DNA of 43,231 nt from Pseudomonas neustonica (GTDB lineage Bacteria; Pseudomonadota; Gammaproteobacteria; Pseudomonadales; Pseudomonadaceae): the NCBI RefSeq assembly GCF_003797945.1, contig NZ_RKKU01000032.1:1-43231 (forward strand), given 5' to 3'. The number at the start of each line of letters is the position of its first letter. The stretch's first letter is position 1. The position numbers and the translations under genes are program-made. Shown here in pieces: positions 27,255 to 36,240 of the stretch. Under the pieces are notes generated by a model. The model was not told the origin of the DNA, made no database searches, and saw only the letters and a program-made list of their open reading frames with translations.

Positions 27255-28373
27255 ATGCCCAACCCGTCACGGCCTCTGCTCGAACTCAACCAGCTCGCCT
27301 GCAGTTATGGCGAGCAGCCAGTTGTCTCGGAGCTGAATCTGCACCTTAGGGCAGGCGACATTGGTTGCCTGCTCGGGCCATCCGGCTGCGGTAAAACCAC
27401 GACCCTGCGCGCTATCGCTGGCTTTGAACCTATCACCGCCGGCAGCATTGTGCTCGATGGCGAGCAGCTATCCAGCCCGGAAAAACGTGTGCCGCCAGAG
27501 CAGCGGCGGATTGGTATGGTCTTTCAGGACTACGCCCTCTTCCCGCACCTGAGCGTGGCGGACAACGTCGGCTTTGGTATTCATAAGCACCCCGAGCGCA
27601 AGCGCCTGGTGGCTGAACTACTGGAGCTGGTCAAGCTGGGCAAACTGGGCAAGCGCTATCCACACGAGCTATCCGGCGGCCAGCAGCAGCGCGTCGCGCT
27701 CGCCCGTGCGATGGCACCCGATCCCAAATTGTTATTGCTGGATGAGCCTTTCTCCAACCTTGATGGGGAGCTGCGTCGCCGTCTGTCTGGTGAAGTACGT
27801 GACATTCTCAAGGGCCGTGGCATCAGTGCCATGCTGGTCACCCACGACCAAAGCGAAGCCTTTGCGGTCTGCGATCATGTTGCCGTGCTGAAAGATGGCA
27901 AATTGCAGCAGTGGGATACGCCATACAACCTCTACCATGAACCCGCGACGCCCTTTGTCGCCAGCTTTATTGGCCAGGGCTATTTCATTCGCGGTCAGTT
28001 GATCTCACCCGAAACGGTGCAGACTGAGCTAGGCAACATTGGCGGCAACCGTGCCTACTCGCTGCCGGTGGGCAGTGCGGTAGACGTGCTGCTGCGACCG
28101 GATGACGTGGTTGGCGATCCCCATAGCCCATTGCAGGCATGCATCGTGGGTAAAACCTTCCTCGGCGCCAATATTCTCTACAGCCTGCAACTACCTACCG
28201 GCAGCGCGCTGGAAGCGCTGTTTCCTAGTCACGCGGACCACCAGATTGGCGACACTTTGGGGATTCGGGTTGCAGCAGATCACCTGGTGTTATTTGCCGC
28301 CCAGGGCAGCGTGAACCTGCATGCGCAACTACCACTGGAGCAGGTACTGGGCGCGGGTAACGCCAGCACTTAA
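27255..28373 (+). CDS. ABC transporter ATP-binding subunit (FbpC/PotA-like)
   Basis: This 372-residue ATPase has Walker A GPSGCGKTT (about 41-49), Q-loop MVFQDY, signature LSGGQQQR (about 138-145), Walker B LLLLDEPFSNL (about 157-167) and the H-loop VTHDQSEA. A C-terminal TOBE-like domain (about 260-360) contains LLRPDDV. This arrangement is typical of iron(III), spermidine/putrescine or molybdate-type importers; the substrate is not determinable. No permease or binding-protein gene is adjacent, so it is an orphan here, probably co-transcribed with argF (14-bp gap, GGAG Shine-Dalgarno). Confidence 0.92.
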   Translation: MPNPSRPLLELNQLACSYGEQPVVSELNLHLRAGDIGCLLGPSGCGKTTTLRAIAGFEPITAGSIVLDGEQLSSPEKRVPPEQRRIGMVFQDYALFPHLSVADNVGFGIHKHPERKRLVAELLELVKLGKLGKRYPHELSGGQQQRVALARAMAPDPKLLLLDEPFSNLDGELRRRLSGEVRDILKGRGISAMLVTHDQSEAFAVCDHVAVLKDGKLQQWDTPYNLYHEPATPFVASFIGQGYFIRGQLISPETVQTELGNIGGNRAYSLPVGSAVDVLLRPDDVVGDPHSPLQACIVGKTFLGANILYSLQLPTGSALEALFPSHADHQIGDTLGIRVAADHLVLFAAQGSVNLHAQLPLEQVLGAGNAST

Positions 28374-28503
28374 GCGACCCGCGATCCCTAACAATCGCGT
28401 TTTAAAACCACTAACTGCCAAGCTGCTTTACCATCAAGGCGAAGCCTGTAGGGAGGCGCTCGCCTGCAGAGATCGGTCCATCGCCCTGCTACCTTCACTC
28501 AGC

Positions 28504-28531
28504 AAAGAGGAGCACTTACGCACTCCTCTTT
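28504..28531 (+). terminator. Weak intrinsic terminator after the ABC ATPase gene
   Basis: A 9-bp stem (AAAGAGGAG at 28504-28512 with CTCCTCTTT at 28523-28531) has a 10-nt loop. Only three T residues follow, so termination is probably inefficient or depends on other factors. Confidence 0.45.
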
Positions 28532-28591
28532 GACGGCTCGCCACATTGCGGCAATACAGACAGCCAAGCCGATAGCTAAAGGGCTACTGGC

Positions 28592-29842
28592 TCACTCAAC
28601 CGGGGCGTACAGAGCACGACTGGCGATGTTGTGGATCAGCCGCGACAGACGATAGTCGGTGTTCTGCATCATACCCAGGACGATGGTTTCATTGGTCGGA
28701 TCAATCCAGGCCCATGCCCCCTGAATACCCCACCACCAAAACGTACCCTCAGGCAGATAACCTGCTGCTTGCGAGTCGTTCACAACGGCGACATTGAGAC
28801 CAAACTGATTACCAGGAAAGAATGGACCTATGTCATCAACACCGGCAGGCAACTGATTCTGACGCATCAACCGCACGGTCTCAGCCTTGAGTATGCGCTT
28901 GCCATCCAGCTCACCCTCATTCAGTAACATGCGCGCGAAACGCAGGTAATCATCGGTGCTGGAGATCAAACCGCCACCGCCATTGAGGAAGCTGTGTTGG
29001 CTAAGAAAGAAATCATTCGGCAATGGCTTGAGTGAACCATCCTCTTGCGGCATGTAGGATACCGCCAGTCGCTCAGCCTTTTCCGGCGGCGCATAGAAGT
29101 CAGTATCGGTCATCTGCAGGGGTTCAAATACCTGTTGCTTGAGATAAGCATCGAACGGCATGCCCGACAGCACTTCAATCAGCCTGGCCTGGATATCCAC
29201 CGCGATACTGTAATGCCAAAGGGTGCCCGGTTGCTGGCGCAACGGGATGTGCGCAAGCTTGTCCATCATCACCGCGAGCGTCGTGTCGGGATCTTGAATA
29301 TTCGCCTCGACGTACAACTTGTCGACCTGCGACTCGGAGAAACGCCCATAGGTGAAGCCCGCGGTATGGGTCATCAGCTCGCGAATAGTGATGGGATGCT
29401 GAGCCGGCTCGGTTACCGGAAAGCCGTCCGGCCCCTCGGCTACCGCCACCTGCAAGTCCTGCAGCTGCGGCAGGTATTTACCGACGGGATCATCCAGCTG
29501 GAACTTGCCTTGATCATAAAGATGTAACAAGCCGGTACCCGTGACCAGTTTGGTCAGCGAGAAGATCTTGTAGAGTGAGTCGGCGGCTAATGGCTTCTCG
29601 GCGGCGACATCCTGAAAGCCATACTCGCCGCGCTGAACTATTTCACCGTTCTGGTAGACCAGGGTCGCAATACCCCCTATCTTGCCCTGCTCAACCTGCG
29701 CTTGCATGGCCTGAGCAAAAGCATCTAGCCGCTGCTGCGGTATTGCCGCCTCGGCTGCCAGTGCAGTATTTGACGCGATTAAGCCTCCCAGCAGGACTCC
29801 CGTAGCCCCTGCGCGGAGAAAACGATCTTTAATGCTCAACAT
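28592..29842 (-). CDS. Class C beta-lactamase-fold serine hydrolase (family VIII esterase-like)
   Basis: This 416-residue protein has a signal peptide (about residues 1-30, ending TALAA). The catalytic Ser-x-x-Lys is S95-L-T-K98 (YKIFSLTKLV), with a tyrosine motif at LWHYSIAVD (about 211) and a conserved MTHTAGFTYG loop (about 158-167). The C-terminal WWGIQGAWAWIDP takes the place of the KTG box. This is the pattern of family VIII carboxylesterases and EstB-type hydrolases rather than true beta-lactamases. The substrate is unknown; it is likely periplasmic. It is divergent from msrB. The name is confident at family level only. Confidence 0.87.
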   Translation of the reverse strand: MLSIKDRFLRAGATGVLLGGLIASNTALAAEAAIPQQRLDAFAQAMQAQVEQGKIGGIATLVYQNGEIVQRGEYGFQDVAAEKPLAADSLYKIFSLTKLVTGTGLLHLYDQGKFQLDDPVGKYLPQLQDLQVAVAEGPDGFPVTEPAQHPITIRELMTHTAGFTYGRFSESQVDKLYVEANIQDPDTTLAVMMDKLAHIPLRQQPGTLWHYSIAVDIQARLIEVLSGMPFDAYLKQQVFEPLQMTDTDFYAPPEKAERLAVSYMPQEDGSLKPLPNDFFLSQHSFLNGGGGLISSTDDYLRFARMLLNEGELDGKRILKAETVRLMRQNQLPAGVDDIGPFFPGNQFGLNVAVVNDSQAAGYLPEGTFWWWGIQGAWAWIDPTNETIVLGMMQNTDYRLSRLIHNIASRALYAPVE

Positions 29843-29916
29843 TGTTGTTATTCCTTACTATTATTTGGCAGACAACAAACTCTATCCTGCGCGCTACAGT
29901 TAGCCAAGCTGACTCA

Positions 29917-29942
29917 GAGCAAAACAGCTTCATTTTTTGCTC
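29917..29942. repeat. Inverted repeat in the gap between the esterase gene and msrB
   Basis: GAGCAAAA (29917-29924) and TTTTGCTC (29935-29942) form an 8-bp dyad with a 10-nt centre, between two divergent genes. It could be an operator or a small hairpin; nothing in the sequence decides. Confidence 0.3.
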
Positions 29943-30034
29943 AACAACCAATTTCGCCGCCAGCTGTAACAAATAAGCCCGTTGGGCGTCAGATATTTAT
30001 AAGCCACGGCTTCAATCAGTAAAGGTATCGCCAC

Positions 30035-30562
30035 ATGAAACGCAGAACATTATTAAGCGGGCTGATCCTGGCCCCCGCCATTCCCCTGTTGGCGCGCAGC
30101 CAGCTAGCCATGGCAGTTGAAAAGGATGCCAGCCTGAGCGTGACGCCACTGACCCACGAACATGATTACTGGCGCGACAAGGTGTCCAGCGAGGCTTACG
30201 ACGTACTATTTGAAGAGGATACCGAGCGTCCACACAGCAGCCCACTCGACAAACTCTACGATGACGGCACCTACGTATGCGCCGCCTGCTACTTGCCGCT
30301 ATTCGACTCCAGCGCCAAGTTTGATAGCGGCACCGGTTGGCCCAGCTTTACCCAGCCGATTGAAGGGCACATGGGGACCAAGGCAGATTACGCACTGATC
30401 TGGCCACGAACCGAATACCACTGCGGCCGGTGCGGCGGTCACCAGGGACATGTTTTCAACGACGGCCCTGAGCCACGCGGCGAGCGCTGGTGCAACAACG
30501 GGGTGGCTCTGCGCTTTGTCGCCAAAGGCGACCAACTTCCTGCGCTACGAGGTGATGCATGA
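30035..30562 (+). CDS. msrB: Exported peptide-methionine (R)-S-oxide reductase (MsrB)
   Basis: This 175-residue protein has a twin-arginine-like N-terminus (MKRRTLLSG, hydrophobic segment to about residue 27) followed by a SelR domain. Zn-binding pairs are CAAC (about 78-81) and CGRC (about 130-133). SGTGWPSF and GHVFNDGPEP are conserved substrate-site elements, and RWCNNGVALRF holds the catalytic Cys. It repairs methionine-R-sulfoxide, here probably in the periplasm. It overlaps msrA by 4 bp (ATGA), so the two are translated together. Most MsrB proteins are cytoplasmic and unsignalled, so the exported form is a noteworthy variant. Confidence 0.93.
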   Translation: MKRRTLLSGLILAPAIPLLARSQLAMAVEKDASLSVTPLTHEHDYWRDKVSSEAYDVLFEEDTERPHSSPLDKLYDDGTYVCAACYLPLFDSSAKFDSGTGWPSFTQPIEGHMGTKADYALIWPRTEYHCGRCGGHQGHVFNDGPEPRGERWCNNGVALRFVAKGDQLPALRGDA

Positions 30563-31164
30563 AAAAACAATTGATGCTGGGCGCGGCCCTTTTGCTGTCG
30601 CCATTGTTGCAAGCCGCTGAACCCCTGACGCAGGGTCCGGAAGGCACCGAAATGGCGGTATTTGCTGGCGGCTGCTTCTGGTGCACCGAGTCCGACTTCG
30701 ACAAGGTACCCGGTGTGGTTGAAACCATTTCCGGCTATACCGGCGGCTCTTCCGAGACGGCGCACTACAATCAGGTATCTTCCGGCGACACAGGGCATAT
30801 TGAGTCGGTCGCGGTATTTTATGATCCGAGCAAAACCAGCTACGCCAAACTGGTGGAGGCTTTCTGGCCGACTATTGACCCGGTAACCGCTAACGCTCAG
30901 TTCTGCGATAGCGGGCCGCAGTACCGCAGCGCGATCTATTATGCCGACGAGCAGCAGCAAGCGTTACTGGAAGCATCGCGCCAGAAGCTGGCCGATTCCG
31001 GCCGCTTCGATGACCCCATTGTGACTGAAATCCTGCCGCGCCAGCCCTTCTATGCCGCCGAGGACTATCATCAGGATTACTACCATAAGAACCCGCTGCG
31101 CTATAACTTCTACCGCACGACCTGTGGGCGCGATGCGCGCCTGGAAGAGTTGTGGGGCGAGTAA
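30559..31164 (+). CDS. msrA: Exported peptide-methionine (S)-S-oxide reductase (MsrA)
   Basis: This 201-residue protein has a Sec signal peptide (MKKQLMLGAALLLSPLLQAAE) and the MsrA catalytic motif GCFWCTE (about residues 38-44, Cys39). YTGG, GHIESVAVFYDP, the D-x-x-T-x-x-x-Q-F-C-D-x-G-x-Q-Y-R-S region and YHQDYYHKNP follow. It repairs methionine-S-sulfoxide. With MsrB immediately upstream it forms a two-gene periplasmic repair unit; the electron donor, usually a thioredoxin-like or DsbD-type partner, is not in the window. Start and stop are unambiguous. Confidence 0.94.
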   Translation: MKKQLMLGAALLLSPLLQAAEPLTQGPEGTEMAVFAGGCFWCTESDFDKVPGVVETISGYTGGSSETAHYNQVSSGDTGHIESVAVFYDPSKTSYAKLVEAFWPTIDPVTANAQFCDSGPQYRSAIYYADEQQQALLEASRQKLADSGRFDDPIVTEILPRQPFYAAEDYHQDYYHKNPLRYNFYRTTCGRDARLEELWGE

Positions 31165-31239
31165 ACAGAGCATGGCAATCTATCCATTGAGGCTGGATAA
31201 TGCAGCTCTTTCATTACTCAGTCTCTGTGGATTACCTCG

Positions 31240-31719
31240 ATGCAAATAGCCGATAAAACCGTTGTTCAGTTTCACTACGATCTTGCCGATGCTAACGGCC
31301 AGATTGAAAGCTCCCGCAAGCAGGACCCGGTCCTGTATCTGCATGGCCAGGCTGGCTTGATTGACGGCCTGACTGAGGCGCTAGAAGGTCGCAGCGCCGG
31401 CGATAGCTTCAGCGTTACTATTCCGCCAGAAAAAGCCTACGGTCAGCCCCGTGACAACGCCATTCAGAAAGTGCAGGCGAAACGACTACAGGGCGCCAAA
31501 AAGTGGAAGCCGGGCATGATTGCCATACTGCAAACCGAACAGGGGCCGCGCCAGGTGACCGTCGTCAAGCCTGGCCTCTCGCAGGTAGTCGTGGATGGTA
31601 ATCATCCATTGGCTGGTCGTGAGCTGACCTTCACCATCGACATTCTGGATGTACGTGCGGCCACTGACGATGAAATGGCGCATGGTCATGCGCATGGCGC
31701 TGGCGGGCATCAGCACTAA
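31240..31719 (+). CDS. SlyD-like FKBP-type peptidyl-prolyl isomerase
   Basis: This 159-residue protein has the SlyD layout: FKBP segments around an inserted chaperone domain (about residues 65-120), with LIDGLTEALEGRSAGD and PPEKAYGQ matching conserved FKBP elements. A His-rich C-terminal tail (HGHAHGAGGHQH) would bind nickel or zinc, as in E. coli SlyD. It acts in the cytoplasm as a prolyl isomerase and metallochaperone. No signal peptide is present. It follows msrA at 75 bp but is probably an independent unit. Confidence 0.9.
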   Translation: MQIADKTVVQFHYDLADANGQIESSRKQDPVLYLHGQAGLIDGLTEALEGRSAGDSFSVTIPPEKAYGQPRDNAIQKVQAKRLQGAKKWKPGMIAILQTEQGPRQVTVVKPGLSQVVVDGNHPLAGRELTFTIDILDVRAATDDEMAHGHAHGAGGHQH

Positions 31720-32106
31720 CTCATCGCCCTGACTCTGCTGGCTTTACCTGCCAGCCTAGCGACCGCTAGCCATCATCGCTTGCGTTCAGGCAATCCCAAG
31801 GAGCAGCTTTACCCCGCCCCTTGGGTGCCTTGCAGTGCTAATTGCAGACACATCTCTTCCAGGCAGCAATTGATGACCGTTGTGCAGAGCATCCTGGTTT
31901 GCTGACAGCGCACCTAACCATCATCCAAAAGCATTACTGGACAGCGCGCCATAATTGAGCGCACCTCAAGGGCTCAAGAGGGTATTAACACCGCGTCAAA
32001 ACCCAATCCACTAAAGCCTCTCCACGCCGAGGTCAAGAGAAAGTTAAGCAAATAACTAAAAAAAGGAGTAAACTGGCCGACTACTCGCTAACAACACAGG
32101 CTCCAC
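31720..32106. other. Intergenic region after the SlyD-like gene
   Basis: This is 387 bp without a gene. A short dyad (GCTGGC...GCCAGC, about 31738-31757) follows the stop but has no T tract, and another 7-bp dyad is at 31795-31825. An A-rich stretch upstream of 32107 is promoter-like in composition, but no clear hexamers could be assigned. Confidence 0.4.
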
Positions 32107-32343
32107 ATGACCGCCAAAGCTACCGCCCCAAAAACAGCCGCACCGAAAACGACTACATCCAAGCGCAAAGCCGATGCGGCCGTTGCTACCAGCAAGTCGA
32201 TCGACAACCAGATTGAAGCTTTTCTGTCTTCCGGCGGCGAGATCCAGCAAATCCCCAACGGCAAAAGCGGTCAGACCTACAGCTCACCCCGTGCCGGCAA
32301 GCCAGCAGCCAAACCTGCTGTTGCAGCGAAAGCCGCCGAGTAA
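32107..32343 (+). CDS. Small Lys/Ala/Thr-rich conserved hypothetical protein
   Basis: This 78-residue protein has a basic Lys/Ala/Thr-rich N-terminus (about 1-27), a central segment KSIDNQIEAFLSSGGEIQQIP (about 29-49) and an Ala/Lys/Pro-rich tail. The basic tails resemble histone-like or nucleic-acid-binding tails, while the core looks like a short helix plus loop. I do not recognise the family. An AGG a few bases before the ATG and the coding bias support a real gene. It faces the LplT/PlsC fusion gene convergently; its role is unknown. Confidence 0.6.
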   Translation: MTAKATAPKTAAPKTTTSKRKADAAVATSKSIDNQIEAFLSSGGEIQQIPNGKSGQTYSSPRAGKPAAKPAVAAKAAE

Positions 32344-32390
32344 TAGCGGCGCACGCACTACCCGTTCAGTTCAAGGCCATGTGACAGACC

Positions 32391-34268
32391 CTAGCGCCGA
32401 TCGCCGCGCAGAGCCTGTACCCGCTCCTGCAACAATGCAGGAGCAGCCTGATCTGGCGCCACTGGTTCTCCCGCAGCCAACCCTACCCGCGACCAGAAGC
32501 GGCGGAAAAATCCCTTATGCGGATCGCGGCTGAAAAAACTACCCCATAACCCCTGCAACGCCATCGGAATAACCGGTACCGGGTTACTGTCAAGGATCCG
32601 ACTGATCCCGGCACGAAATTCGTTCATTTCACCGTCTGCGCTGAGCTTGCCTTCGGGGAAAATACAGACCACCTCCCCTGCCTGCAGATACGCGTCTATA
32701 CGCTTGAATGCGTCCTCGTAAATCGCTTCGTCTTCCTGTCGGCCGGCAATAGGCACGGTACCGGCGGTGCGGAAGATAAAATTCAGTACCGGCAGACGAT
32801 AAATCTTGTAGTACATGACAAACCGCACCGGCCGACGAACCGCACCGCCAATCAGCAGCGCGTCGACAAAGGATACGTGGTTACACACCAGCACACAGGC
32901 GCCCTCGTCAGGAATGGCTTGCAGATTGACATGCTCAACTCGATACATTGAGTGACCCAGCAACCAGACCAGAAAGCGCATGGTGAATTCGGGCACCACA
33001 CTAAAGATGTAGAGATTAACCAGGATGTTGAGTAGCGAAATGGTGAGAAACACCTGCGGGATACTGAATCCGGCAACGCCCAGCAAGACAATCGAGAGAA
33101 TGGCGGAACAAACCATGAGCAGCGCGTTGAGAATATTGTTGGCAGCAATCACTCGGGCGCGTTCGTCCTCATGGGTACGCGATTGGATCAAGGCATACAG
33201 CGGCACGATATAGAAACCGCCGAAGATACCCAGCCCCAGAATACTGCCCATCGCCAGCCAGGCCGCAGGCTGCACCAACAGCTCGGTCCAGGTATAGGCA
33301 AGATCGCCTGGCACTACCGAGCCTGAGACCCACCACAACAGCAAACCAAAGATCGACAGCCCCATGGAGCCAAACGGCACCAAACCTATCTCAACCTTGT
33401 GCCCTGACAGCCGTTCGCACAGCATGGAGCCTAAAGCGATGCCTACAGAAAACACCGTTAAAATCAGCGTAACCACGCTTTCATCGCCGAATAAAAACTC
33501 TTTGGCGTAGGCCGGTATCTGGGTGAGGTAAGTAGCGCCGAGAAACCAGAACCAGGAGTTACCCAGAATTGAGCGTGATACTGAAGGCACTTGCTTGACC
33601 AAGCCCAGGCGCAGAATCGCCCAGGATTGGCGAAAAATATTCCAGTCCAGCTGCAGGTCGGGCAAGGCCGCTGGTGCTTGCGGAATACGTCGGCTAAACA
33701 GGTAGCCCAGCACAGCGACCAACACCACAGAACCACCCACCCAATGTGCCCAAGCAACGCCAGACATTAGTAGCCCGGCGTACAGCGTACCGCCGAGAAT
33801 CGCCAAAAAGGTGCCCATCTCAACCAGCGCGTTGCCACCAATCAACTCATCTTCGTGCAGGTGTTGCGGCAGAATGGAGTATTTAACCGGGCCAAATAGC
33901 GCCGATTGGGTACCCATGGCGAATAGCACCACCAGCATCAACGGTAGATTGCCCTGCCACAGGCTGAATGCGCCCAACAGCATGATGCCTACTTCGCCCA
34001 GCTTGATGCGGCGGATCAACAGGTCTTTGCGGTACTTTTCACCAAATTGACCGCCCAACGCGGAAAAGAGGAAGAAAGGAAGCACGAACAACATGGCACT
34101 GAGGTTAATCAGCAAATCGCTGTCAGCCGAAAAACTGAGCTTGAACAGAATCGCGAGAATCAGTGCCTGCTTGAACAGGTTGTCGTTGAAGGCACCCAGC
34201 AACTGGCTGAGAAAGAAGGGTAAGAAGCGCTTGCTGCCCAACAAACGAAATTGCGAGTGCTCAGCCAT
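32391..34268 (-). CDS. Lysophospholipid transporter / acyltransferase fusion (LplT-PlsC-like)
   Basis: This protein of about 625 residues has an N-terminal MFS-type domain (about 1-400; SQLLGAFNDNLFKQA is typical of LplT) and a C-terminal PlsC acyltransferase domain. The acyltransferase has HX4D (CNHVSFVDALL) and FPEGKLSADGE motifs, the catalytic and glycerol-phosphate binding elements. It would flip lysophospholipids inward and re-acylate them, like LplT with Aas in E. coli but in one chain and without the acyl-ACP synthetase domain. The longest frame starts at 34358, but AGGA upstream of the ATG at 34268 and the family start MAEHSQF favour 34268. The gene for the GPH symporter lies upstream across a terminator. 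Confidence 0.88.
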   Translation of the reverse strand: MAEHSQFRLLGSKRFLPFFLSQLLGAFNDNLFKQALILAILFKLSFSADSDLLINLSAMLFVLPFFLFSALGGQFGEKYRKDLLIRRIKLGEVGIMLLGAFSLWQGNLPLMLVVLFAMGTQSALFGPVKYSILPQHLHEDELIGGNALVEMGTFLAILGGTLYAGLLMSGVAWAHWVGGSVVLVAVLGYLFSRRIPQAPAALPDLQLDWNIFRQSWAILRLGLVKQVPSVSRSILGNSWFWFLGATYLTQIPAYAKEFLFGDESVVTLILTVFSVGIALGSMLCERLSGHKVEIGLVPFGSMGLSIFGLLLWWVSGSVVPGDLAYTWTELLVQPAAWLAMGSILGLGIFGGFYIVPLYALIQSRTHEDERARVIAANNILNALLMVCSAILSIVLLGVAGFSIPQVFLTISLLNILVNLYIFSVVPEFTMRFLVWLLGHSMYRVEHVNLQAIPDEGACVLVCNHVSFVDALLIGGAVRRPVRFVMYYKIYRLPVLNFIFRTAGTVPIAGRQEDEAIYEDAFKRIDAYLQAGEVVCIFPEGKLSADGEMNEFRAGISRILDSNPVPVIPMALQGLWGSFFSRDPHKGFFRRFWSRVGLAAGEPVAPDQAAPALLQERVQALRGDRR

Positions 34269-34407
34269 GGGCCGGTGTTTCCTTATATAAAACATCAGAA
34301 CAAATAAGGACGCCAGCATACCCAAGGAAACGCTTAAAGCGGAAGCAACACGATGCATTTCACCGCAAAATCGAGAAACCTGGCACGCTGCGCAAAGCTC
34401 CGAAGAC

Positions 34408-34436
34408 TAAAAGGCGGCTGTTTACCACAGCCGCCT
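34408..34436 (-). terminator. Intrinsic terminator after the GPH symporter gene
   Basis: Read on the minus strand, GGCGGCTG (34428-34435) and CAGCCGCC (34413-34420) form an 8-bp GC stem with a 7-nt loop, followed by TTTT. It lies just downstream of the symporter stop and separates it from the LplT/PlsC fusion. Confidence 0.82.
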
Positions 34437-34441
34437 GACAA

Positions 34442-35869
34442 TCAACGAGCGATAGCCAAACGCACCTTGCGCCGCTCGACCCACTGATGAATCCGCTCCT
34501 GGCGCGCAGCTGTCAGCGGGTACTTCCAGGCGATCGCAAACGCGGCCATGTAGAGCAGCACCGGCCCAAGAATATAGAGCACGCGCAACGACATTAACTG
34601 GCTGGCGCTATGCTCAACCATTTTGGCGTCAAACCCGACCACTGCCAGTAGGCCCAACGACAAACCCAGCCCGAGCGCCATTGCCATCTTTTGCGCCATA
34701 CCTGAAATCGCAAAAAACAGTCCGGTACGGTGCTCCTTGCTACGCGCGGTATCGAGGTCAACGATATCCGCCAACATCGATAACGGTAAAAACTGGAAGG
34801 CCGCAAAACAGAACCCTTTGACGCAGAACATCAGCGCAAAGGCGGTGAGCTGCCCGGCTTGCAGAAAGAACATGCCGAGAATACTGGCACTGGACACGCC
34901 CAGCGCCACACAAAACGCGCGGTGCTTACCAATGCGCTTACCCAAGTAAAGCCAGAAGGGAATACCGAGAATACCGACGCCAAAATACAGCAGATACATC
35001 AAACCTATCTGCGCCTGAATCTGAATAATGTGCTGCATAAAAAACACCGAGAGTGCATTACGGAACGACTCCCCGGTTACCACGATCAGCAGCATCAGAA
35101 TCATGCGTTTAAAGGGGCCGTTGTTGCGCAATACGCGCAAACCTTTCTTCCACTCCGTGCGCTGTATGGATTGCGGTGGTGCTTCCTTGACCCGCGCAAC
35201 TACGAGCAAAACCGTTAGCGGCAACAGAATGATCATCAACCACGCCATGACCGCCAGTATGGGGCCGTACCCGATACCCAGCTCACCATCCCGACCAAAC
35301 AACCAGACCGCAGACTCCATTAAAAAGCCGTCGGTGTGCCCTGCCTGATAGCGCGCGCCCAAAGCCTGCACTATGGCTGGCGCCAACGCGGCCAGAAACA
35401 GGCCAATCAGCACGAAACCTTCACGCGAAGCAACCACCCGGCTGCGCTGGTGATAAAGGCTGGATAACTCGGCTCCCCAGGCGCCATAAGGCAAGGTTAC
35501 CATCGTCCAACCCAGATACATGAGCACCGTCCAGCCCAACAGGTGAGCAATACCCACGCCGTCGGGCGGCATGAAAATCATGATGGTGCCAATCAGCATG
35601 AGCGGAACGCCCATGATCAACCAGGGCTTACGGCGACCGATGCGGGTTTGCCAGCGATCACTGAGCGTACCAATGAGGGGGTCAGTGATCACATCGGTGA
35701 TGCGTGCAAAGACCAGAACCAGCGCCATGAGCGCCATATTCAGGCCTACTTCCTGGGCATAGAACGGAGGAAGATAAACCACCAGAGGGTAGCCAATGAT
35801 GGCCAACGGCATACCAATTGAACCGTGGATAAGAATAGTGGAGCGCTTCAAAACGCCGGATGCGGACAT
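34442..35869 (-). CDS. MFS glycoside-pentoside-hexuronide (GPH) family cation symporter
   Basis: This protein of about 475 residues has twelve membrane helices and the GPH signature: an early FARITDVITDPLIGTLSDR motif (about 40-60) and GRRKPWLIMG. Members import sugars or related glycosides with Na+ or H+ at the inner membrane; the substrate is not evident. AGGAGA lies 5 nt before the ATG at 35869, preferred over the longer in-frame start at 35920. Neighbours are unrelated genes, with no glycosidase nearby, so the substrate cannot be inferred from context. Confidence 0.85.
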   Translation of the reverse strand: MSASGVLKRSTILIHGSIGMPLAIIGYPLVVYLPPFYAQEVGLNMALMALVLVFARITDVITDPLIGTLSDRWQTRIGRRKPWLIMGVPLMLIGTIMIFMPPDGVGIAHLLGWTVLMYLGWTMVTLPYGAWGAELSSLYHQRSRVVASREGFVLIGLFLAALAPAIVQALGARYQAGHTDGFLMESAVWLFGRDGELGIGYGPILAVMAWLMIILLPLTVLLVVARVKEAPPQSIQRTEWKKGLRVLRNNGPFKRMILMLLIVVTGESFRNALSVFFMQHIIQIQAQIGLMYLLYFGVGILGIPFWLYLGKRIGKHRAFCVALGVSSASILGMFFLQAGQLTAFALMFCVKGFCFAAFQFLPLSMLADIVDLDTARSKEHRTGLFFAISGMAQKMAMALGLGLSLGLLAVVGFDAKMVEHSASQLMSLRVLYILGPVLLYMAAFAIAWKYPLTAARQERIHQWVERRKVRLAIAR

Positions 35870-36240
35870 GCCTATCTCCTGGTGAGAACCTTGCGTGCCT
35901 GATGGCCGCTTTCTTGTCATTGTTGTCTCATTGCGCGCCCAGCCTCCTGTGCTGTGTACGCCTGTCTACTCTATATCAAGCTTTGTCGGCTGAGCAGCCA
36001 TCAAACAAGCAGAGTTGGCGGCGACTACGTCTTTCCGATAACGCTTACACTCTCCCACTCGCAAAAAAATAGACATATAGCAGCACTTTTACTGAAAAAG
36101 ACGGCGTTATCGACACAAAAGCACCAAAATCAGCTCCGCTAGAATGCAACATTCATATACATTATTGGATAACCGCTTAGTCAGCGTGTAGTGTGCCCAC
36201 GCTTATCCAATCGAGCCTTTACCGCTAACCGGGCCCACCG
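35870..36240. other. Divergent intergenic region
   Basis: This is 371 bp between the GPH symporter (minus) and the YbfB-like MFS gene (plus). It contains the symporter Shine-Dalgarno, but I could not assign promoters with both hexamers. Short frames here have no features of genes. Confidence 0.4.

Noticed and set aside
31795..31825. 7-bp dyad after the SlyD-like gene as a terminator
   Set aside because: It has a loop of about 17 nt and no T tract, so it would not work as an intrinsic terminator.
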